From NCBI GenBank assembly GCA_030627225.1, contig DAOUSM010000059.1, forward strand, positions 1-6,305: a DNA stretch of 6,305 nucleotides, read 5' to 3'. This DNA comes from Candidatus Bathyarchaeota archaeon. Lineage in GTDB: Archaea > Thermoproteota > Bathyarchaeia > Bathyarchaeales > Bathycorpusculaceae. Below, one piece after another: positions 5,358-6,305 of this stretch (the first letter of the stretch is position 1; each line of letters opens with the position of its first letter). A program made the position numbers and the translations under genes. Below the pieces are notes generated by a model. It did no database searches and was not told where the DNA came from. It saw only the letters and a program-made list of their open reading frames with translations.

Positions 5358-5651
5358 ATGAGGAAATCCAAAGGATACCGCGCAGGAACACGTCGCCTTC
5401 TGAAAAAGGGTCCAAGAGAAAGGGGCAAAATAAGGCTAAGCAGATTGCTCCATCAGTACCAGCCTGGAAACCAGGTGGTCATAAAGATAGATCCAAGCGT
5501 TCAGAAAGGTATGCCTCATAAACGTTACCACGGTAGAGTCGGCACAGTGATTGATAAACGTGGAAGGAGTTACACTATAAGCGTTACGCAAGGAGACGCT
5601 GTCAAAGAGATCATTGTTAGACCTGAACATTTAGAACCCTGTAGAGAGTGA
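5358..5651 (+). CDS. rpl21e: Large-subunit ribosomal protein L21e (eL21)
   Basis: A protein of the archaeal and eukaryotic 50S/60S subunit, absent from bacteria. The 97-residue length is usual for archaea. The basic N-terminal tail (MRKSKGYRAGTRRLLKKGPRERGKI) is expected to reach into rRNA. The following SH3-like barrel carries the family pattern YQPGNQVVIKIDPSVQKGMPH, then RYHGRVGTVIDKRGRSY and the closing IIVRPEHLEP. The start is ATG with GAGGT 8 nt upstream; the stop TGA touches the beginning of rpoF. The neighbourhood pus10, L21e, rpoF and DUF655 is one I know from other archaeal genomes, which supports the calls on both sides. Confidence 0.97.
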   Translation: MRKSKGYRAGTRRLLKKGPRERGKIRLSRLLHQYQPGNQVVIKIDPSVQKGMPHKRYHGRVGTVIDKRGRSYTISVTQGDAVKEIIVRPEHLEPCRE

Positions 5652-5656
5652 TTGAA

Positions 5657-5995
5657 ATGTCAAAAAAGGCTGCAACGGAAAAGAATCTTACTCTTCCGCA
5701 AGTTAAAAAATTACTGGAATCTTTAGGTGAAGAAAATTTGGACCAGTTTCAGCGTCGCACACTTGATTATGCATCTAAATTTTCTAAGGTGGATGCTGAA
5801 GCAGCTGAAAAACTTGTGGAAAAACTTGTGAAGGAATTCGGTTTGGAGGAGGAAGAAGCTGTTCAAATCGTTAACTGTATGCCCAAAAGCATCGAAGAGT
5901 TAAGGATTTTCCTCGCCGGCGGACGCAAAATTATTGAAACATCAAAGTTGGAAGTCATAATTAGCCTCTTAGATGAACATCGAAAATTGAAATAG
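5657..5995 (+). CDS. rpoF: DNA-directed RNA polymerase subunit F (RpoF/Rpb4)
   Basis: RpoF is the archaeal Rpb4 and forms with RpoE (Rpb7) the stalk of RNA polymerase, which helps open promoters and binds the emerging RNA. The product is 112 residues from the ATG at 5657. It is helical and acidic, with an N-terminal contact segment (LTLPQVKKLLES) and the HRDC-like helical core, where EEAVQIVNCMPKSIEELRIFL is the typical family stretch. Two starts are possible. GTG 5648 overlaps the rpl21e stop by 4 nt (GTGA) but lacks a ribosome binding site. ATG 5657 has GAGAGTGAT just upstream, resembling the anti-Shine-Dalgarno complement with a 4-nt spacing, so it is preferred. The stop is TAG. No RpoE gene is in the window. 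Confidence 0.93.
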   Translation: MSKKAATEKNLTLPQVKKLLESLGEENLDQFQRRTLDYASKFSKVDAEAAEKLVEKLVKEFGLEEEEAVQIVNCMPKSIEELRIFLAGGRKIIETSKLEVIISLLDEHRKLK

Positions 5996-6009
5996 CGATT
6001 TAGCCACTA

Positions 6010-6035
6010 ATTTTAAAGCGTTAAGCGATTAAAAA
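6010..6035 (+). promoter_or_regulatory. Possible internal promoter or operator before DUF655
   Basis: The 51-nt gap between rpoF and the DUF655 gene is the widest in this run. It contains AATTTTAAAG, whose centre is about 26 nt before position 6040, which would give a short leader. TTTTAA (6012-6017) and TTAAAA (6028-6033) also form an inverted repeat around two AAGCG copies. This could be an internal promoter; evidence is weak. Confidence 0.25.
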
Positions 6036-6046
6036 TAAAGGCGAAT

Positions 6047-6305
6047 ATGATGGAGAAGCGATACGAAGAGTACGCTTACGTCTTGGATTTTCTGCCGCAC
6101 GGCCGCCCGGGGATACATCCCTCTGGAAGAGCCGGCTACAGAGCGGGAGCTCTCGTTCAACTTGTAGGCGAAGAATTTTTCACGCTTTTAGAAGCCTTAG
6201 TTAAGGAGGGTGTTGTGCTTAAGCCCCATGATCGCGTTTATGTTGGGAAGGAGGCTCGCGAGGAAATCACGTATATTATTGGGCGGATAGGCTATGATGA
6301 GTTGA
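6047..6305 (+). CDS. DUF655 family protein, 3'-truncated by the window edge
   Basis: An archaeal conserved protein of the DUF655 family, thought to be a nucleic-acid-binding protein with helix-hairpin-helix character, but with no proven function that I know. The visible 86 codons show MEKRYEEYAYVLDFLPHGRP, then GIHPSGRAGYRAGALVQLVG, then KPHDRVYVGKEAREEITYI, the usual family opening. The frame runs open to the window end, so the C-terminal half, including the part that usually carries the helix-hairpin-helix motif, is missing. ATG occurs twice in a row (6047 and 6050); AAGG at 6038-6041 is a modest ribosome binding site. In other archaea DUF655 stands between rpoF and the rRNA dimethyltransferase gene ksgA, so ksgA is expected just past the window. 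Confidence 0.88.
   Translation, partial: MMEKRYEEYAYVLDFLPHGRPGIHPSGRAGYRAGALVQLVGEEFFTLLEALVKEGVVLKPHDRVYVGKEAREEITYIIGRIGYDEL

Noticed and set aside
1..6305. CRISPR array, insertion sequence, tRNA, rRNA or integrated element
   Set aside because: No regularly spaced repeats, transposase, attachment duplication or cloverleaf sequence was seen on either strand.

Overview
The window is archaeal and looks like an ordinary stretch of chromosome. Evidence includes a hypusine-type aIF5A, archaeal Pus10, ribosomal protein L21e, RNA polymerase subunit RpoF (Rpb4), DUF655, a PAC2-family proteasome assembly chaperone homologue and a box C/D guide RNA. Promoters look archaeal (TATA-like elements about 26 nt before likely start sites), and Shine-Dalgarno sites occur next to TTG and possibly ATA starts. 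The protein style suggests a TACK-type archaeon such as a Bathyarchaeia lineage, but that assignment is an impression, not proof.

Left part (1-1323). The window opens inside aIF5A, just before the hypusine loop. A GNAT acetyltransferase (TTG start) follows on the same strand. A 66-residue two-helix membrane protein of unknown function lies on the minus strand. The 159-nt gap beyond it is not empty: on the plus strand it holds a well-formed box C/D sRNA (1264-1323) with C, D', C' and D boxes, two guides, a perfect 6-bp terminal stem and a TATA-like element at the right distance upstream.

Middle part (1329-2549, minus strand). A PAC2-family gene is followed at once by a small heat-shock protein, giving a two-gene proteostasis operon. 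The PAC2 stop codon overlaps the GGAGG ribosome binding site of the sHSP. The sHSP has no ATG, GTG or TTG where homology and the ribosome binding site place its start; an ATA codon sits there.

Right part (2550-6305, plus strand). A 96-nt divergent promoter region separates PAC2 from srp54. Then srp54, pus10, rpl21e, rpoF and a DUF655 gene (cut by the window end) run closely packed. This is an information-processing cluster: membrane targeting of nascent proteins, tRNA pseudouridylation, a ribosomal protein and an RNA polymerase subunit. Together with the C/D sRNA, the window encodes both protein-only and RNA-guided RNA modification. No CRISPR array, insertion sequence, tRNA or rRNA was seen.
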